Notes: a model not told the origin generated them from the letters alone. Shown: positions 42,918-51,459, numbered from the stretch's first letter. The stretch is 64,000 nucleotides of DNA from RGIG9115 sp045644665 (GCA_045644665.1 JAZRHH010000045.1:29291-93290), one strand, 5' to 3'. Numbers and translations: made by a program.

Positions 42918-42918
42918 A

Positions 42919-44055
42919 TTAATTATATAGCCTTACAGGTAAAATCATAAATACATAATTTTTATTATTTTCATCAAGTGACCTCATAAAGCATCCGCTT
43001 GTAGGTGTTGAAAATTCTATCATTATGTCCTCTTCCTCGCAGGCAGAAATTGCTTCTATCAAAAATCTGCAATTAAAGCCTATAAGAAGCTCGCCGCCGT
43101 TAACATTAGCCTTAACCTCGTCTGTTACCTTTCCCTTTGGTGTCATACATGAAATATCAATTTTGTCAAATCCAACAGAAAGGCGAACAGGAAGCCTTTT
43201 ATCAGGTGTTGCCTCATCATCATTTATAATAAGGATTGCTCTCTCCAGCGCTTCCTTAAATTCCTTTGCATTAACCCTTGCCTCAATCGTATTATTTGCA
43301 GCAATAATCGGTTCATACTTTAAGAAATCACCCTCAAGTACTCTTGTATATACCTTGTACTCACCAAAATCAAAAAGAACGTGTCTTTCTGCAATAATCA
43401 CTTTAACATTCTTTTCTTCATCATTTAAAATTTTAAGTAATTCTCTAAGTGTTGAACCGGGAATTATAAATCTTACATGGTCAAAGCTTTCGTTTATTGT
43501 TTCATTAACAACTGCAAGTCTGTGACCGTCACTTGCAACAACTGTTAAATTGTTTCCTTTTATTTCAAAAAGTGCTCCTGTAAGAGTAGGTCTTTTTCCC
43601 TCTGTTACAGCAATAAATGAAATTACCTTTTTAATTATATTCTTTAATGAAGAAACACCAATTTCAAAGGAATATTTTTCTGCAATTGCAGGAGGAGCCG
43701 GATATTCGTTTGCAATAAGTCCCTGAATATTAAACTCACTTATACCGCTTTTTATTTTTGTAACATTGTTTTCTTCATTTACTTTAACAGAAATATTTCC
43801 GTCAGGAAGCTTTCTTACAATATCACCAAACATACGGGATGCAAGTGCAATGCTTCCTCCCTCTGTTACATTCAAATCCTCAGCTGTATATTCTATGCAA
43901 AGCTCACCATCATTTCCTGTAAATACGGCTTTTCCTCTTGCATCACAATCAATTTTAATACATTCCATAATAGGCAATGTGTTTTTTGTGCTGATTGCTC
44001 TTTGAACTATATTTAATATTTCGTTAATTTTGTTTTTAGTACAGATAATTTCCAT
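42919..44055 (-). CDS. dnaN: DNA polymerase III beta subunit (sliding clamp)
   Basis: 378 residues, three clamp domains. Typical segments are NIVQRAISTKNTLPIMECIK, KRPTLTGALFEIKGNNLTVVASDGHRLA, and the C-terminal FMILPVRL. It rings DNA and tethers polymerase. It is placed after dnaA with a 264-base intergenic region that carries the candidate origin. recF and gyrB, the usual followers, are missing here. Confidence 0.96.
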   Translation of the reverse strand: MEIICTKNKINEILNIVQRAISTKNTLPIMECIKIDCDARGKAVFTGNDGELCIEYTAEDLNVTEGGSIALASRMFGDIVRKLPDGNISVKVNEENNVTKIKSGISEFNIQGLIANEYPAPPAIAEKYSFEIGVSSLKNIIKKVISFIAVTEGKRPTLTGALFEIKGNNLTVVASDGHRLAVVNETINESFDHVRFIIPGSTLRELLKILNDEEKNVKVIIAERHVLFDFGEYKVYTRVLEGDFLKYEPIIAANNTIEARVNAKEFKEALERAILIINDDEATPDKRLPVRLSVGFDKIDISCMTPKGKVTDEVKANVNGGELLIGFNCRFLIEAISACEEEDIMIEFSTPTSGCFMRSLDENNKNYVFMILPVRLYN

Positions 44056-44319
44056 TTATTTTTTCCTTTCCTTCTACTGCTTTTTTATTCTTTCATTCAA
44101 TCATTTAAAAGAAAGATAGAAAGAATGAATTATATAGTAGTAGTAATAGTAGTCTTGAGGATTTAGTGGAAAACAACACTTGGTACAAGCTATAAAGCAT
44201 TTTTTTATAAACACTCTCCATTGTACAAGCAGTGAATTCGATGTTTACAAAATGTGGATAAAAATTTCCACTCTTTTCTTCAACGGTGTATACATCAAAA
44301 TTTTATCTTTTTCCACACC
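44056..44319. other. oriC: Candidate oriC unwinding region between dnaA and dnaN
   Basis: On the minus strand, in the direction dnaA to dnaN: TTTTCCACA at 44309-44317 (plus-oriented), a perfect DnaA box TTATCCACA at 44261-44253, a weaker TTTTCCACT at 44173-44165, then six trinucleotides TAG/TAG/TAG/TAA/TAG/TAG on the plus strand (44135-44152), i.e. CTA repeats on the minus strand, followed by AT-rich sequence. This matches the box-then-DnaA-trio order of the Bacillus incC unwinding region. Confidence 0.65.
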
Positions 44320-45651
44320 TTATCCCTTAACTTCCCTTATAATAGTTTCTACATCACTTGCAAGTATACTGTCTGTTTTTATGTCATCTTTTATTTTCTG
44401 AACATTATGCATAACAGTTGTTCTGTCACGGTTACCGAAATTACGGGCAATTGCACCGTAGTTAAGTTCTGTAAGAACATTACAAATATACATTGCTACC
44501 TGACGGGGAAGGGTAAGGTTTTTAGTTTTGCTTTTACCTGTAATTTCTTCCTTTGTAATATCGTAGTAAGAACAAACTCTTTCAATAATTTTTTCTACAC
44601 CTATTTTACTGTTTGGCATAGATTTTAAACATTCTTCTGCAAATATAAGGTCAATTCTTTTATTTTTTATTTGTGAATATGATATTACTTTCAAAAGAGC
44701 ACCTTCAAGCTCACGGACATTTGACTGAACACAGGAAGCTATGTATTCTATTGCATCTTCATCAATATACACGCCTCTTGAATCTGCCTTGTTTTTTAAA
44801 ATTGCAATTCTTGTTTCAAGTGATGGTGCAGTAATATCAATTACAAGGTTACTCTTAAACCGTGTCCTTAGTCTATCCTCAAGAGTTACAAGCTTGTCAG
44901 GGTGCTTATCACCTGTAAATACCATTTGCTTGTTCATTGAATGAAGTTCATTAAATGTATGGAACAGCTCTTCCTGAGTAGATTCCTTATTTTCCAAAAA
45001 CTGTACATCGTCAAGTAAAAGTACATCTGCATTTCTGTAAATATCACGGAAATTTTTTGGTGTTTTATTTCTTACGTTATCAATAAAGTCGTTCATAAAC
45101 TTTTCACTTGTAACATAAATAACCTTTTTACTGGGAAAGTTCTTTTTTATACTGTTTCCTATTGCATGCATAAGATGTGTTTTACCAAGACCGGACGCCC
45201 CGTAAAGATACAGAGGGTTATATACAATTCCCGGATTTTCTGCTGCCCTAATTGCAGCAGCCGTTGCATATTCGTTAGATGCACCTATTATAAAGTTTTC
45301 AAATGTATATTTAGGATTAATATCGTAAGAATTTCTGAGCTGTGGTATATCCTGTATAGCAGGAGCCGGAGTTGGGGTAGGATTAGAAGTGTATCCTGTT
45401 GGGTTTTGATTTACAACAATATTAAGTTCAGCTTCTTGTCCGATAATATTTGAAAGAATTGTTTCTATCTGGTTTTTATATCTGTTGTCTATCATTGTTT
45501 TGTTAATGCTCATAGAAACAGAAACTGTTAAAACCCTGCCGTCAAAGCTTACAGGTACAGCGTCTTTTAAATACAAATTATATGCTACTTCTGAGCTTAT
45601 TGTTTGCTTCAGATTTTTAATACTGTTCTCCCATAAAAGTTCGATATTCAT
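44320..45651 (-). CDS. dnaA: Chromosomal replication initiator DnaA
   Basis: 443 residues. Domain I (MNIELLWENSIKNLKQTIS), a short Pro-rich linker (about residues 85-110), AAA+ domain III with Walker A GASGLGKTHLMHAIGN and Walker B DVLLLDDVQFLENKE, and domain IV with the DnaA-box signature NRDRTTVMHNVQKI. It opens the origin and loads helicase. ATG 45651 is chosen for AAAGGAGG 7 bases upstream; further upstream ATGs sit before the ribosome site. Heads a leftward run dnaA-dnaN-MBL-redox cluster. Confidence 0.96.
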   Translation of the reverse strand: MNIELLWENSIKNLKQTISSEVAYNLYLKDAVPVSFDGRVLTVSVSMSINKTMIDNRYKNQIETILSNIIGQEAELNIVVNQNPTGYTSNPTPTPAPAIQDIPQLRNSYDINPKYTFENFIIGASNEYATAAAIRAAENPGIVYNPLYLYGASGLGKTHLMHAIGNSIKKNFPSKKVIYVTSEKFMNDFIDNVRNKTPKNFRDIYRNADVLLLDDVQFLENKESTQEELFHTFNELHSMNKQMVFTGDKHPDKLVTLEDRLRTRFKSNLVIDITAPSLETRIAILKNKADSRGVYIDEDAIEYIASCVQSNVRELEGALLKVISYSQIKNKRIDLIFAEECLKSMPNSKIGVEKIIERVCSYYDITKEEITGKSKTKNLTLPRQVAMYICNVLTELNYGAIARNFGNRDRTTVMHNVQKIKDDIKTDSILASDVETIIREVKG

Positions 45652-45708
45652 CCTCATCCTCCTTTCGTAAGTTTCCATATATGAAAACAAAGATAATATT
45701 CCAATATA

Positions 45709-45737
45709 ATAGTAACAGATTTTAAATAAATAATCAA
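45709..45737 (-). promoter_or_regulatory. Promoter of dnaA
   Basis: TTGATT (45737-45732), 17-base spacer, TACTAT (45714-45709). No clear DnaA box lies in 45652-45826, unlike in Bacillus. Confidence 0.6.
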
Positions 45738-45826
45738 GGTTTTTTAAAAAATATTTTAATATATGTTGAAAACAAATGTAAAATCATGTATAATAAAATT
45801 ACAAAAACATACAAGAGGTTAGGAAC

Positions 45827-46801
45827 ATGATAACTCTATCAAAAATTGCAAAACTTGCACACGTATCAGTATCAACAGTTTCAAAAGCTTTTTCAATGAG
45901 CAGGGAAGTTAATCAGGAAACAAGAGAGCTGATATTTAAAATTGCAAAAGAAAACAACTGCTTCAAAAAATATTATAATGCCAAATATCCAAAAATTGTA
46001 ATAGCAGTTATCAGTCCCGAATTTGACAGCAGTTATTATGCAAAATGGCTTTCGGAAATTCAAAAATATGCAGGAAAATATAACTGGGAAATAACCGTTG
46101 CCACAACAAATTTTGATGTTGAAACAGAAGAAAAAATAATAGAATACTACACAAACTACACAGAGGTAGACGGAATTATAATAATAAATAAGGTAAGTAA
46201 ATTAAAAGAAGAATCAGAAATACCTATAATATCTATAGGTAAAAGGAGTATTGATAAAGAGAATATGATAATCAGGTTTGATTATAAATCAGCCTATGAT
46301 AAATTATTTGAAATTTTTAAAGAAAGAAAAATAAAAAAAGTTGGATTTATAGGGGATACCCACACAAATTCAAAATTCAATTTCGTTAAAGAACTTATAA
46401 AAGAAAATGGTCTTGAATATGATGATGATTTAAACGGAAATGTAGAAAAGCGTTTTGAAATTGGTGGATACGAGGGAATGGAAAAAATACTTTCTTCCGG
46501 AAAAATTCCCGATGCTGTAATCTGTGCATATGACAGTATGGCACTTGGAGCAATAAGATGCCTTAGAGATAAGAATATAAAAGTTCCGGAGGATGTTTCA
46601 ATAATCGGTATGGACAATATAGAATCAGGAAAGTATACTGTTCCAAGCCTTTCTTCTATAGGATTCGATATTGAGTTTGCGTCAAAAACCGCTGTTGATA
46701 ATCTGATGAATATCCTAAATGGTAAACCATATATAAAGGAAGCAGTTATAAAATCAGAATTACATATAAGAGAATCAATTATAAAAAAGGATGAGAATTA
46801 A
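45827..46801 (+). CDS. LacI-family transcriptional regulator
   Basis: 324 residues. The N-terminal helix-turn-helix TLSKIAKLAHVSVSTVSKAFS is followed by the hinge and a periplasmic-binding-protein-like effector domain (IDKENMIIRFDYKSAYDKLF; VICAYDSMALGAIRCLRDKN; VSIIGMDNIESGKYTVPSLS). The ligand is probably a sugar. It is a single gene between the dnaA promoter and a terminator, with no metabolic operon beside it, so its target is unknown. Ribosome site AAGAGGTTAGGAAC. Confidence 0.9.
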   Translation: MITLSKIAKLAHVSVSTVSKAFSMSREVNQETRELIFKIAKENNCFKKYYNAKYPKIVIAVISPEFDSSYYAKWLSEIQKYAGKYNWEITVATTNFDVETEEKIIEYYTNYTEVDGIIIINKVSKLKEESEIPIISIGKRSIDKENMIIRFDYKSAYDKLFEIFKERKIKKVGFIGDTHTNSKFNFVKELIKENGLEYDDDLNGNVEKRFEIGGYEGMEKILSSGKIPDAVICAYDSMALGAIRCLRDKNIKVPEDVSIIGMDNIESGKYTVPSLSSIGFDIEFASKTAVDNLMNILNGKPYIKEAVIKSELHIRESIIKKDEN

Positions 46802-46815
46802 TCTCATCCTTTTTA
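46783..46815. terminator. Bidirectional terminator after the LacI-family gene
   Basis: AAAAAGGATGAGA / TCTCATCCTTTTT hairpin between convergent genes. Confidence 0.85.
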
Positions 46816-48456
46816 TTAGTTAAGTTCTTCTGCTTTGATAAGTGCTTCATCAATATTAGCAAGAAAATTATCTTTTCCAACTGCCTCTGTAAATCCTGCT
46901 TTTTCCATTACCTGCATTGGCTGCTCATTTGCATGGGAAAGAAGAAGAGTTATTTCTTGTTCCTTGCAAACTTCGTATATTGCCCACATTGCACGCATAG
47001 CAGATGCGTCTAAAGCGGGGATATTTCGCATACGTATTATCATAACCTTTATGCCGCTTTTAATTGGAATAGATGCTACCTTGTCCGAGGTTGCAAAAAA
47101 CATCGGTCCGTCAATTTCAAATACCGCAGTACGCTTTGGAATTTTCTTAAGTCTTCCTGCATCTTCCTCTGTCATTTCGTCAGCTGCTGTCCAGGTTCTT
47201 ATTCTTGTAACATCAGACATACGCTTCATAAATAATATAGTAGCTGCAAGCATACCAATCTCAATTGCAACAACAAGGTCAAAAGCAACAGTTAAAACAA
47301 ATGTAAGAACAAGTACTATAATATCACTCTTTGGAGCAGTTTTACAAATTTCCACAAACTGACGCCACTCGCACATATTATATGCTACCATAAACAACAC
47401 CGCCGCAATAACGGGCATTGGTATCCATGCAGCATATGGCATAAGCACAACAAGTATTAGTAAAAGTACAATTGCGTGGACAATACCCGCAACCGGTGTG
47501 CGTCCGCCGTTTTTAACATTTGCAGCTGTTCTTGCAATAGCTCCCGTTGCGGGAATTCCGCCAAATAAACCGGAGCATATGTTACCCACACCCTGAGCAA
47601 TAAGCTCTGTGTTTGAATTATGACGGTCGCCTGTCATGGAGTCTGATACAACACATGACAGAAGTGATTCAATTCCGGCTAAGAGTGCAATTGTAAAAGC
47701 GCTTGGTATAAGCTCTTTAATCAAACCTAAAGATATTTCAGGCATCTGAAATGTTGGAGCAGAAGCAGAGATAGTGTATAAATCACCAATTGTGTTTACC
47801 GGCATATCAAATACCTTTACAACAACAACACCCACAACAACAGCTATAAGTGAGCCGGGGATTTTCTTATTAATCTTAGGCCATATAATTAAAATTCCGA
47901 GGGATAAAAGACCAACAAGGAGTGCCATAGGGTTTAAGGTTCCAATTGATTTTATAACTTCGTGTGCCTTTTCCATTGTTTCAACAGGTGCAGCTCCGTG
48001 TGGGAAAGTAAGTCCCAAAAAGTCCTTTATCTGACCTATCAAAATTGTAAGAGCAATACCTGATGTAAAGCCTGTACTAATTGTATAAGGTATGTACTTG
48101 ATTAAAGAGCCCAGCTTTAATAGTCCCATTATAATAAGGATAATACCTGCCATAATTGTTGCAATAACAAGTCCGCTGGTTCCGTAAACTGCCACAATCC
48201 CTGCAACAATTGTTGCAAATGCAGCTGTAGGACCTGAAATATTAACAGAGCTTCCTCCAAGGAGCGATATAACAAATCCTGCAACAATAGCAGTATAAAG
48301 TCCCTTTTCCGGTGAAACTCCGGAAGCTATTGCAAGGGCAATAGAAAGTGGCAGAGCAATAATTGCTACAATTATACCTGCTACAATATCATTTATAATT
48401 TGTTTTTTACCGTGCTCCCTTACGGCTTTAAAAATTCTTGGCTCAAATATGTTCAT
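46816..48456 (-). CDS. SulP-family anion transporter with STAS domain
   Basis: 546 residues. About twelve membrane segments fill residues 20-420, including the family motif SGPTAAFATIVAG and SCVVSDSMTGDRHNSNTELI. The C-terminal STAS domain (about 440-540) contains MRNIPALDASAMRAMWAIYE, the SpoIIAA-like core. SulP transporters move sulfate, bicarbonate or other anions; substrate not evident. Promoter at 48514-48542. Confidence 0.93.
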   Translation of the reverse strand: MNIFEPRIFKAVREHGKKQIINDIVAGIIVAIIALPLSIALAIASGVSPEKGLYTAIVAGFVISLLGGSSVNISGPTAAFATIVAGIVAVYGTSGLVIATIMAGIILIIMGLLKLGSLIKYIPYTISTGFTSGIALTILIGQIKDFLGLTFPHGAAPVETMEKAHEVIKSIGTLNPMALLVGLLSLGILIIWPKINKKIPGSLIAVVVGVVVVKVFDMPVNTIGDLYTISASAPTFQMPEISLGLIKELIPSAFTIALLAGIESLLSCVVSDSMTGDRHNSNTELIAQGVGNICSGLFGGIPATGAIARTAANVKNGGRTPVAGIVHAIVLLLILVVLMPYAAWIPMPVIAAVLFMVAYNMCEWRQFVEICKTAPKSDIIVLVLTFVLTVAFDLVVAIEIGMLAATILFMKRMSDVTRIRTWTAADEMTEEDAGRLKKIPKRTAVFEIDGPMFFATSDKVASIPIKSGIKVMIIRMRNIPALDASAMRAMWAIYEVCKEQEITLLLSHANEQPMQVMEKAGFTEAVGKDNFLANIDEALIKAEELN

Positions 48457-48513
48457 AACTCTTTAGCGAAAAAGTATTCGCCTACGCCTCCTCTTAAGTG
48501 TTTTTGCTATTTG

Positions 48514-48542
48514 ATTATACCGCTAAAGCATACATAAATCAA
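48514..48542 (-). promoter_or_regulatory. Promoter of the SulP gene
   Basis: TTGATT (48542-48537), 17-base spacer, TATAAT (48519-48514). TTTAGCG (48462-48468) and CGCTAAA (48521-48527) form an inverted repeat spanning the leader. Confidence 0.7.
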
Positions 48543-48580
48543 CAAATAAAAAATTTTTTTAATTTTTTTACAAAAAAGTA

Positions 48581-48608
48581 TTGACAAAAGAAAATTTTAT
48601 GTTATAAT
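48581..48608 (+). promoter_or_regulatory. Promoter of the Fur-family regulator
   Basis: TTGACA (48581-48586), 16-base spacer, TATAAT (48603-48608). Confidence 0.8.
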
Positions 48609-48617
48609 TGTATTAAC

Positions 48618-48637
48618 GATAATGATAATCATTATCA
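48618..48637. promoter_or_regulatory. Fur box over the transcription start of the Fur-family gene
   Basis: GATAATGATAATCATTATC (48618-48636) is the 19-base Fur consensus, containing the 7-1-7 palindrome TGATAATCATTATCA (48623-48637). It lies about 10 bases after the -10, where bound repressor blocks transcription. Confidence 0.9.
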
Positions 48638-48660
48638 GTTTTAAAAAAGAGGACACGAGT

Positions 48661-49041
48661 ATGGCTATAAAACATTCAAAGCAACGAGATGCCCTGGTTG
48701 AGATTTTACGCTCTACCACATGCCATCCCACTGCCGACTGGCTGTACGATAAACTTCGTGAGCAGTTTCCAAAGATTAGTCTTGCAACTGTTTATAGAAA
48801 TTTAAAGCAGCTTGAAGAAACAGGAGAAATTATCTCTATTAAAGGCGGAACGGACTCGGAGCATTATGACGGTGCAACCCATTGTCACTACCATTTTATA
48901 TGTGAGGAATGCGGAAGTGTCAAGGACATGGAAGTGCAGCCGGTAACAGATTTGGTTGACAAATGCAGGGAAGAAATAAATTTTGAAATCAGCGGCTATT
49001 CTTTGTTGTTCTATGGAAAATGCGAAAAATGTAAAAAGTAA
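48661..49041 (+). CDS. Fur/PerR-family metalloregulator
   Basis: 126 residues, shorter than most Fur proteins. The N-terminal winged helix is RDALVEILRSTTCHPTADWL then LATVYRNLKQLEETGEI. The metal site reads YDGATHCHYHFICEECGSV, and a second CEKC pair near the C-terminus completes the structural zinc site. The perfect Fur box in its own promoter favours iron-type regulation, yet the downstream peroxide-defence genes fit PerR as well; I leave the subtype open. The start ATG 48661 has ribosome site GAGGACACGAGT. Confidence 0.9.
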   Translation: MAIKHSKQRDALVEILRSTTCHPTADWLYDKLREQFPKISLATVYRNLKQLEETGEIISIKGGTDSEHYDGATHCHYHFICEECGSVKDMEVQPVTDLVDKCREEINFEISGYSLLFYGKCEKCKK

Positions 49042-49065
49042 TTAAAAAAGTGGAGGTATTTAATT

Positions 49066-49653
49066 ATGGCAAAGTATGTATGTTCAGTATGCGGTTATGT
49101 TCACGAGGGCGAAGCAGCACCGGAGAATTGTCCGGTATGTAAGGTTCCTGCATCAAAGTTCAATATAATGCAGGAGGGTGCAGCTCTTGCAGCAGAGCAT
49201 GAGTATGGCGTTTACGGCAAAACTGTTAAAAATAATCCTGATATCAGCGAAGAAGATAAGAAATATATCTTTGAACAGCTTATGGCAAACTTCAATGGCG
49301 AATGTGCAGAGGTAGGAATGTATCTTTGCATGGCAAGAATAGCTCACAGAGAGGGCTATCCTGAAGTTGGACTTTACTGGGAAAAGGCAGCATTTGAGGA
49401 AGCAGAGCACGCTGCAAAGTTTGCAGAGCTCCTTGGCGAAGACCTTGAGCCAAACATGAAGGCTACAACAAAGGATAACCTTAAGTGGAGAGTAGATTGT
49501 GAATACGGTGCAACTCAAGGTAAGTTTGACCTTGCATCATGCGCAAAGAAGAACGGTCTTGATGCAATCCATGACACAGTTCATGAAATGGCAAGAGACG
49601 AAGCTCGTCACGGCAAAGGCTTAGAGGGACTTCTTAACAGATATTTTAAATAA
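49066..49653 (+). CDS. Reverse rubrerythrin (rubredoxin domain first)
   Basis: 195 residues. The rubredoxin-like domain is N-terminal (YVCSVCGYVHEGEAAPENCP then CPVCK), followed by the diiron four-helix bundle with NFNGECAEVGMYLCMAR, FEEAEHAAKF and MARDEARHGKGLE. This order is the clostridial reverse rubrerythrin, an NADH peroxidase and oxygen-defence protein under PerR control in C. acetobutylicum. Twenty-four bases after the Fur-family gene. Confidence 0.93.
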   Translation: MAKYVCSVCGYVHEGEAAPENCPVCKVPASKFNIMQEGAALAAEHEYGVYGKTVKNNPDISEEDKKYIFEQLMANFNGECAEVGMYLCMARIAHREGYPEVGLYWEKAAFEEAEHAAKFAELLGEDLEPNMKATTKDNLKWRVDCEYGATQGKFDLASCAKKNGLDAIHDTVHEMARDEARHGKGLEGLLNRYFK

Positions 49654-49665
49654 AAATTATTAAAT

Positions 49666-49693
49666 ACAGGCGGCCGTAAATCCGGTCGCCTGT
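49666..49693 (+). terminator. Hairpin between reverse rubrerythrin and ferritin
   Basis: ACAGGCGGCC / GGTCGCCTGT stem; weak T tract after it, so it may be a partial terminator or processing site. Confidence 0.5.
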
Positions 49694-49712
49694 TTAAGAA
49701 AGGAAAATTTTT

Positions 49713-50225
49713 ATGGACGCAAATGTATCAAAACTACTTAATGAACAAATTACAAAGGAGCTATACTCTGCTTATTTGTATCTTGATTTTTCAATTTTTT
49801 ATGAACAGCAGGGCCTTGACGGCTATGCAAACTGGTACATGATTCAGGCACAAGAGGAAAGAGACCATGCAATGCTCTTTTTGAGATATCTCCAGAATAA
49901 CGGGGAAAAGGTAGAGCTTGGAGCAGTTGACAAGCCGGATAAGGTGCTTGAAACTCTCATGGATCCATTAAAAGCAGGTCTTGAGCACGAAAAGTATGTA
50001 ACAAGCCTTATAAACGATATCTACGGTGCGGCATATGACATAAAGGACTTCAGAACAATGCAATTCCTTGACTGGTTCGTAAAGGAACAGCTAGAAGAAG
50101 AAAAGAACGCAGACGATATGATAAAGAAGATGGAGCTTTTTGGAAGCGACCCAAAAGGTCTTTACTCCCTTGATGCAGAATATGCAACAAGAATATATAC
50201 CGCTCCGTCACTTATTTTAGAATAA
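49713..50225 (+). CDS. ftnA: Ferritin
   Basis: 170 residues. The ferroxidase ligands appear in LNEQITKELYSAYLYLDFS, YMIQAQEERDHAMLF and FVKEQLEEEKNADD. It stores iron in the cytoplasm. Third gene after the Fur-family regulator and reverse rubrerythrin, in a module that limits free iron and peroxide. Ribosome site AAGAAAGGA, then a strong terminator. Confidence 0.94.
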   Translation: MDANVSKLLNEQITKELYSAYLYLDFSIFYEQQGLDGYANWYMIQAQEERDHAMLFLRYLQNNGEKVELGAVDKPDKVLETLMDPLKAGLEHEKYVTSLINDIYGAAYDIKDFRTMQFLDWFVKEQLEEEKNADDMIKKMELFGSDPKGLYSLDAEYATRIYTAPSLILE

Positions 50226-50229
50226 AATC

Positions 50230-50262
50230 AAAAAGGTTGAGCTTTTGCTCAACCTTTTTTTG
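50230..50262 (+). terminator. Terminator after ferritin
   Basis: AAAAAGGTTGAGC / GCTCAACCTTTTTTT stem. The 20-base core GGTTGAGCTTTTGCTCAACC recurs exactly at 62111-62130. Confidence 0.9.
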
Positions 50263-50295
50263 TATGAAAATACAAGCGCCGTTCATATACCACAA

Positions 50296-50781
50296 TTATA
50301 TTAGTTCAAAACTATCATAGAAATCTTTAACATTTTGTCTGCTTAACACATCTTCGATAAATACTGAGTGTTTTTTTGATATTTCAAGCAAGATTTCAAG
50401 TTGTCTAGCAGCGCCGTCAACTCTTTCGAAGTGAATTTCATAGTAATAGTTGTATTTCGTGTGATATTTAACGTAAGCGCATTTTAATCCGTTTATTTTG
50501 CTTGTCTGCGGCTTATCAATCCAAATATAGCCGGTTTTGTTTGGTTTGAACATATCGTCATTTGGCTCATCATCCGTAAAAATATCCATAAGAGATTTCA
50601 CAGGTGTATCAAATTCAAGCTCTGTTGTAGTAAAAGCTATGCCACAGTCCTGTTCAGGAGAAATCAATCTCAATCCGTTCGGATGAACACTCTCCATTCC
50701 CTCAATATCAATGTAAAAGTTTTGCGGCAGCTTAAATTTTATTCCTGCCACAGATAAATGATTATTTTCGATTTTCAACAT
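50296..50781 (-). CDS. Hypothetical protein, 161 aa, likely under the XRE regulator
   Basis: MLKIENNHLSVAGIKFKLPQ opens a soluble alpha/beta protein. The middle shows beta strands (GIAFTTTELEFDTPVKSLMD) and the last third alternates strands and helices (YYYEIHFERVDGAARQLEIL). There is no signal peptide. I recognise no family. The ATG at 50781 follows GGAGGAAATAAGT. The upstream region contains the 13-base motif shared with the xre promoter. Confidence 0.6.
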   Translation of the reverse strand: MLKIENNHLSVAGIKFKLPQNFYIDIEGMESVHPNGLRLISPEQDCGIAFTTTELEFDTPVKSLMDIFTDDEPNDDMFKPNKTGYIWIDKPQTSKINGLKCAYVKYHTKYNYYYEIHFERVDGAARQLEILLEISKKHSVFIEDVLSRQNVKDFYDSFELI

Positions 50782-50876
50782 ACTTATTTCCTCCAAATGG
50801 TAATTTATTTTTCATAGCATTCATCCTTTGTATCTGATACCCTGACCTCCTTTCGACAACATTTATTAAACAATAT

Positions 50877-50889
50877 ATGCTATATGCTA
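50877..50889. promoter_or_regulatory. Candidate XRE operator upstream of the 161-aa gene
   Basis: ATGCTATATGCTA, the reverse complement of TAGCATATAGCAT at 51410-51422; 95 bases before the start codon of the 161-aa gene. Confidence 0.5.
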
Positions 50890-51018
50890 ATATTACCATA
50901 AATAAAATGAAAAGTCTGTCGAACTCTGTATATAAACAAGTTCTAATTTTAGAAAGTTTTGTAGAATTATGTAGAAAAAAAGAGCCGCACTGCGGCTCAT
51001 TCATTTACAAATATGAAA

Positions 51019-51339
51019 TTATAAATTATTTATATAGGCATCTAATATATCCGAAGCTGTTTTTCTTTGCTTTGGTGTTAGTTTTTCAAGCTTCGTTGTA
51101 AGTTCATCAAACACATAATCTCTTCCGGAAGAAAGTTCATTTTGCAGAATATAGTCAGCAGAAACTCCAAGTGCTTCTATAATCTTTATAAATGTATTCA
51201 TACTCGGCATTTTAATGCCGCGCTCTATTTCGCCATAGTACATTAACCCAATATCAGCTTTTTCAGCTAAAACTTCCTGGGTATATCCTTTCTTTTGCCT
51301 CGCTTTCTTTATCATGCTGCCAAGCTCAGTTTTTTCCAT
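51019..51339 (-). CDS. XRE-family transcriptional regulator
   Basis: 106 residues. Helix-turn-helix: LGSMIKKARQKKGYTQEVLA, MYYGEIERGIKMPSMNTFIK, IIEALGVSADYILQ. The C-terminal 35 residues form a helical dimerisation or effector tail (LTTKLEKLTPKQRKTASDIL). Ribosome site AGGAGGTG. Repeats of the motif ATAGCA/TGCTAT in its own upstream region and before the adjacent 161-aa gene indicate autoregulation. Confidence 0.88.
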   Translation of the reverse strand: MEKTELGSMIKKARQKKGYTQEVLAEKADIGLMYYGEIERGIKMPSMNTFIKIIEALGVSADYILQNELSSGRDYVFDELTTKLEKLTPKQRKTASDILDAYINNL

Positions 51340-51353
51340 AAAGACACCTCCTA

Positions 51354-51445
51354 TGCAAATAGCATTGATTATTTGTTTAATTTTATAAAAAATCTGCTAT
51401 TTGTGGAAGTAGCATATAGCATGTAATAAATTCTATTAGCTAATA
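51354..51445. promoter_or_regulatory. Multiple candidate XRE operators upstream of xre
   Basis: CAAATAGCA (51355-51363), its inverse TGCTATTTG (51395-51403), and TAGCATATAGCAT (51410-51422). GCTAATAT at 51439 also recurs at 50886. All sit within 110 bases of the xre start. Confidence 0.5.
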
Positions 51446-51459
51446 TCCAAACAAAAAAA

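Noticed and set aside
50762..50840. A 20-codon frame (MNAMKNKLPFGGNK...) overlapping the 161-aa gene start
   Set aside because: Its ribosome site is weak, and the overlap is explained by the SD region of the real gene.
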